32,619 nt of DNA from Candidatus Kerfeldbacteria bacterium (GTDB lineage: Bacteria; Patescibacteriota; Patescibacteriia; UBA9570; XYC2-FULL-38-9), in NCBI GenBank assembly GCA_018500015.2, contig JAHBAR020000027.1, forward strand, positions 1-32,619, given 5' to 3'. Shown here piece after piece: positions 29,888 through 32,619 of this stretch. The notes under the pieces were generated by a model that saw only the letters and a list, made by a program, of their open reading frames with translations, did no database searches and was not told the DNA's origin. Position 1 is the first letter of the stretch. Every line of letters starts with the position of its first letter. Made by a program: the position numbers and the translations under genes.

Positions 29888-30733
29888 ATGGAAACCACCC
29901 ATCTCCCAATTACGTACATCACTGACTGCCGCGATGACAACACGCAAGGTCGTCTCGAAGCACGCGTCGCAACCTACTTTCCAGGCAGCAACATTGTCTT
30001 CATTGGCGTGAACAGCAACCTCGAAAGCGGTTCAGCTGACATGGAAGCAGCGATCAACTTGGTCGACATCATCGATGCCTACGATGGCCACCCAGGCATC
30101 ATCCTCGCCAACGTCGCGCCTCGTCACGGCAAAGCAAAACAATGGCCAAACGGCACACCATTCGGTTGGGTGAAAGTCGGCAACATCGACATTTTCTCTA
30201 CAGTCGATGGCTACGTACTCAGCCTTGTGCAACGCCTCACAAAGAAAAAACTTACCGTCAAAGTCTACGACATTCCATCTGTTGTTCCTCACATGGAGCT
30301 CGACAAAAAGACGCAAGAGCGCATCATCAAAACGCAATTCCGCTCTCTTGACTACTTACCACGCCTCGCTGCAGCTCTCATGGCTGGCAAAGAACTTCCG
30401 TACGAAAACTTCCGCGGCATTCCTGAAATGCCAAAAGCAATCTGCTGGGTCGATTCATTCGGCAACCTCAAAACCAACATGCTTCCAGAAGATGTCGGCT
30501 TCAAGGTCGGCAAAAAAGCAGTCATCCGCGTCAGCAAAAACAAGCAGTTCCGCCTCGCATGCTACGCTCGCCTCAAAGACATCCCAGATAACGAAATCGG
30601 TTTTGTGGTGGGAAGTTCGGGCATGGGCGACAATCGCTTCCTCGAAATCATGCTTCAAGGTAAACCAGCCAACGTCGTCCTCGGCGTGAATGGTCCAACA
30701 ACCGTCGAAGTCGTTCCAGACAAGACGAAATAA
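29888..30733 (+). CDS. SAM hydroxide adenosyltransferase-like protein (DUF62 family)
   Basis: The 281-residue protein (from ATG 29888) resembles the family that splits SAM to adenosine and methionine: opening ITYITDCRDDNTQGRLEARV, VDIIDAYDGHPGIILANVAP, GWVKVGNIDIFSTVDGYVLSL, and a C-terminal beta domain with WVDSFGNLKTNM and VVGSSG. The N-terminal acidic pattern fits the SAM site, though spacing differs from the classic TDFGxxD motif. A related halogenase is less likely. It is close behind clpP (18 nt) and ends before a terminator. Confidence 0.8.
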   Translation: METTHLPITYITDCRDDNTQGRLEARVATYFPGSNIVFIGVNSNLESGSADMEAAINLVDIIDAYDGHPGIILANVAPRHGKAKQWPNGTPFGWVKVGNIDIFSTVDGYVLSLVQRLTKKKLTVKVYDIPSVVPHMELDKKTQERIIKTQFRSLDYLPRLAAALMAGKELPYENFRGIPEMPKAICWVDSFGNLKTNMLPEDVGFKVGKKAVIRVSKNKQFRLACYARLKDIPDNEIGFVVGSSGMGDNRFLEIMLQGKPANVVLGVNGPTTVEVVPDKTK

Positions 30734-30741
30734 CATGAATG

Positions 30742-30769
30742 AAGAGCCCTTCCAATAGGGCTCTTTTTT
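30742..30769 (+). terminator. Terminator of the infB-clpP-DUF62 run
   Basis: AAGAGCCC (30742-30749) pairs with GGGCTCTT (30758-30765) around TTCCAATA, followed by T. Confidence 0.85.
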
Positions 30770-30772
30770 ATT

Positions 30773-30880
30773 AAACAACAAGATTGCTTCGCTGCGCTCG
30801 CAACGACATACTCTCCGCGTGTCATTGCGAGGAGACACGTCGCTCGCGAGCGACGTGTCGACGCGGCAATCTTGTTGTTT
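30773..30880. repeat. Small inverted-repeat element (MITE-like), copy B
   Basis: Perfect 15-bp terminal inverted repeats AAACAACAAGATTGC / GCAATCTTGTTGTTT enclose about 78 bp with an inner GACGTGTCG-rich hairpin and a GTCATTGCGAGG arm shared with the copy at 5837-5948. It has no coding capacity. Between it and rny (30881-31047) nothing else was found. Confidence 0.8.
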
Positions 30881-31047
30881 GCCTTGGGCTGCAACCTACG
30901 CTAAACTGTACATACTAATTCAGTTGGTTGTCAGGCTTTCTGTTGTACGCAATTCCTTACTTTGTCTCTTCGTCATTTTTTCTCTGAAATTCGCAGAATA
31001 TTGCTTTGTGTATAGCACACACAGTCTGAAGGCCGTTATTCATTTTT

Positions 31048-32568
31048 ATGTTTGAATCACTTATTGTTGGCGTTATTGCAGTATGCGTGGGCGTTGCCGG
31101 TGGCTATGCCATACGTCAGCTCAAAGCCAACAGCGATGAAACGTCATCGGCAAAAAAGGCTGCGCAGCTCGTGCAGGATGCCAAAAACAAGCAGCAAGAA
31201 ATTCTGCTTGAAGCAAAAGACAAAGCATTGAAGGTTATCGAAGACGCAAAAAAAGAAGAACAAGAACGTCGTCTTGATCTTCAAAAAACTCAGGAGCGCG
31301 TCGAAAAGCGCGAGAGTCTTTTTGACCAAAAATTGCTCGACCTTGAACACAAGAAAGAAGAGCTCGGAAAAAAGGAAGAAGAGGTTCAAAAAAGCAAAGC
31401 AGAAATTCAAGAGATCAAAAAGCAACAGCTCCAAAAGTTAGAAAAAGTGGGCGAGCTTTCTGTTGAGCAAGCGCGCGAAGTGGTGATGAAGTATGTAGAG
31501 AAAGACCAAGCCGACGCGCTCGCTTCTCGCGTGCGTAAGTTGCAAGAAGAGGGGAGCGAAGTGTACGACACACAAGCACGCAAACTGCTCACCGAAGCCA
31601 TTCAGCGCTGCGGTATGTCACATGCTGCAGAAACCACTTCAACAGTGATGCATTTACCATCTGACGAAATGAAAGGTCGTATTATTGGCAGAGAAGGTCG
31701 TAATATCAAACGCATTGAAGAGCTTACTGGCGCAGAGATCATCGTCGACGACACTCCTGAATCTATTCTCATTTCGGCATTCTCTCCTGTGCGTCGTCAC
31801 GTTGCAAAACGCGCGCTCGACAAACTGATCGCTGACGGTCGCATTCACCCAACCAAAATCGAAGACGCAGTCGAAGCAGCGAAAAAAGAAATCGCGGGTG
31901 AAGTCAAAAAAGCGGGTGAAGAAGCGCTCTACGAAATGGGCATCACCGGCATTGATCCAAAGCTCGTACAGATTCTTGGTCGTCTTCGCTATCGCACAAG
32001 CTACGGACAAAACGTATTGCGCCATTCCATCGAGGTTGGTGCTCTCTCAGGCCTCATCGCCGAAGAGCTTGGCGCAGATGTTGCGATGTCCAAAAAAGCT
32101 GGCTTGTTTCACGACATCGGTAAAGCGCTCGACCACGACATTCAAGGCACACATCCAGAAATCGGTCGCGACATCGGTCGCAAATTTGGCTTCTCGAAAG
32201 AGCTTTCTGACGCTGCGTTCTGCCACCACGACGACTACCCACCAACAATGGAAGGTGTGATCGTCAAAGTCGCCGACTGCATTTCCGGCTCACGACCTGG
32301 CGCGCGCAAAGATTCCTACGAGCAATATATCCAACGCTTGGAAGAACTCGAGAACACAGCGCTCGCATTCGATGGCGTGCAAAAAGTGTACGCGATACAA
32401 GCCGGTCGCGAGATCCGCGTGTTCGTTGAACCAGACAAAGTCGACGACTACTCAGCACAAAAGATGGCACGCGATATCGCGAAGAAGATCGAAGAAGAGT
32501 TGAAGTATCCGGGCGAGATTAAAGTCAATGTGATTCGCGAAACCCGCATCGTTGAGTACGCGAGATAA
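31048..32568 (+). CDS. rny: Ribonuclease Y
   Basis: RNase Y is the membrane-bound endoribonuclease that starts mRNA decay in many bacteria. The 506-residue protein has an N-terminal membrane helix (about 4-22), a long charged coiled coil (about 35-145), a KH domain with GRIIGREGRN (210-219), and an HD domain with the metal-binding H355-D356 in GLFHDIGKALDH. All usual parts are present. It stands alone; a -10-like TATTCA lies 5 nt before ATG. A 26-bp palindrome follows at the window edge. Confidence 0.97.
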   Translation: MFESLIVGVIAVCVGVAGGYAIRQLKANSDETSSAKKAAQLVQDAKNKQQEILLEAKDKALKVIEDAKKEEQERRLDLQKTQERVEKRESLFDQKLLDLEHKKEELGKKEEEVQKSKAEIQEIKKQQLQKLEKVGELSVEQAREVVMKYVEKDQADALASRVRKLQEEGSEVYDTQARKLLTEAIQRCGMSHAAETTSTVMHLPSDEMKGRIIGREGRNIKRIEELTGAEIIVDDTPESILISAFSPVRRHVAKRALDKLIADGRIHPTKIEDAVEAAKKEIAGEVKKAGEEALYEMGITGIDPKLVQILGRLRYRTSYGQNVLRHSIEVGALSGLIAEELGADVAMSKKAGLFHDIGKALDHDIQGTHPEIGRDIGRKFGFSKELSDAAFCHHDDYPPTMEGVIVKVADCISGSRPGARKDSYEQYIQRLEELENTALAFDGVQKVYAIQAGREIRVFVEPDKVDDYSAQKMARDIAKKIEEELKYPGEIKVNVIRETRIVEYAR

Positions 32569-32593
32569 TTTCACCGATTAAGACGCAGGTCCT

Positions 32594-32619
32594 GCCATGT
32601 CGTTCGCGAACGACATGGC
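32594..32619. repeat. 26-bp perfect palindrome at the window edge
   Basis: GCCATGTCGTTCG is followed directly by its reverse complement. It may be the terminator arm of rny or the start of a further structured repeat (it contains GAACGACA, also in the 955/23580 family). The window ends inside the region. Confidence 0.5.

Noticed and set aside
1-32619. CRISPR array, rRNA, insertion sequence or prophage
   Set aside because: No regularly spaced repeats, rRNA-like sequence, transposase or phage structural genes were found.

Overview
The window looks like a chromosomal segment of a small-genome bacterium, most probably from the Candidate Phyla Radiation (Patescibacteria). This is an inference from gene content and style: a short IF-2, several TrmB-family regulators, single-domain hypothetical genes, almost no Shine-Dalgarno sequences, and many compact promoters whose -10 box lies 6-9 nt before the start codon. 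No rRNA or marker was available to fix the lineage.

Layout. 1-1100: 3' end of an unknown gene, then rnhB (minus) and a structured repeat. 1102-7254: a nucleotidyltransferase with an N-terminal ribbon-helix-helix domain (plus); a minus-strand cluster of aminotransferase, glutamate dehydrogenase and a Tat-exported HExxH protein; and a trxA-trxB pair. 7260-8900: a strongly folded intergenic element, a small hypothetical gene, tRNA-Ala(GGC), and a NUDIX gene flanked by a 92%-identical inverted repeat. 8901-12461: a TrmB-type regulator divergent from a three-gene ABC importer (binding protein, permease, ATPase). The ATPase carries a C-terminal domain that looks like the TrmB effector domain. 12505-16095: tRNA-Val, an OmdA-like gene, a GrpB/STM3941-like fusion, an AAA-DUF4143 ATPase and a methyltransferase.

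16172-21336 is more AT-rich and holds unusual genes: a second TrmB regulator divergent from a HemN/HemW-like radical SAM protein, a DUF1697 remnant, a citrate-synthase-like gene split by a -1 frameshift at a GGGAAAA run, a HAD phosphatase and a NeuA-like cytidylyltransferase with an apparent internal deletion. 21409-23490: a VOC/PhnB protein, an HTH-Fic protein followed by a VOC 3'-end remnant, tRNA-Ala(CGC) with a duplicated 3' end, a 56-aa membrane protein and tRNA-Arg(CCT). 23733-25760: bactofilin, a degenerate DAG-kinase-like protein and an unknown gene. 25841-32568: conserved core genes infB-rbfA-nrnA-clpP, a SAM hydrolase-like gene and rny.

The most interesting points are the ABC ATPase-TrmB effector fusion next to a TrmB regulator, the recurrent leaderless promoter architecture, the -1 shift in the citrate-synthase-like gene, and several families of structured intergenic repeats whose hairpins are kept by compensatory change. 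No CRISPR array, insertion sequence, prophage or rRNA was seen.
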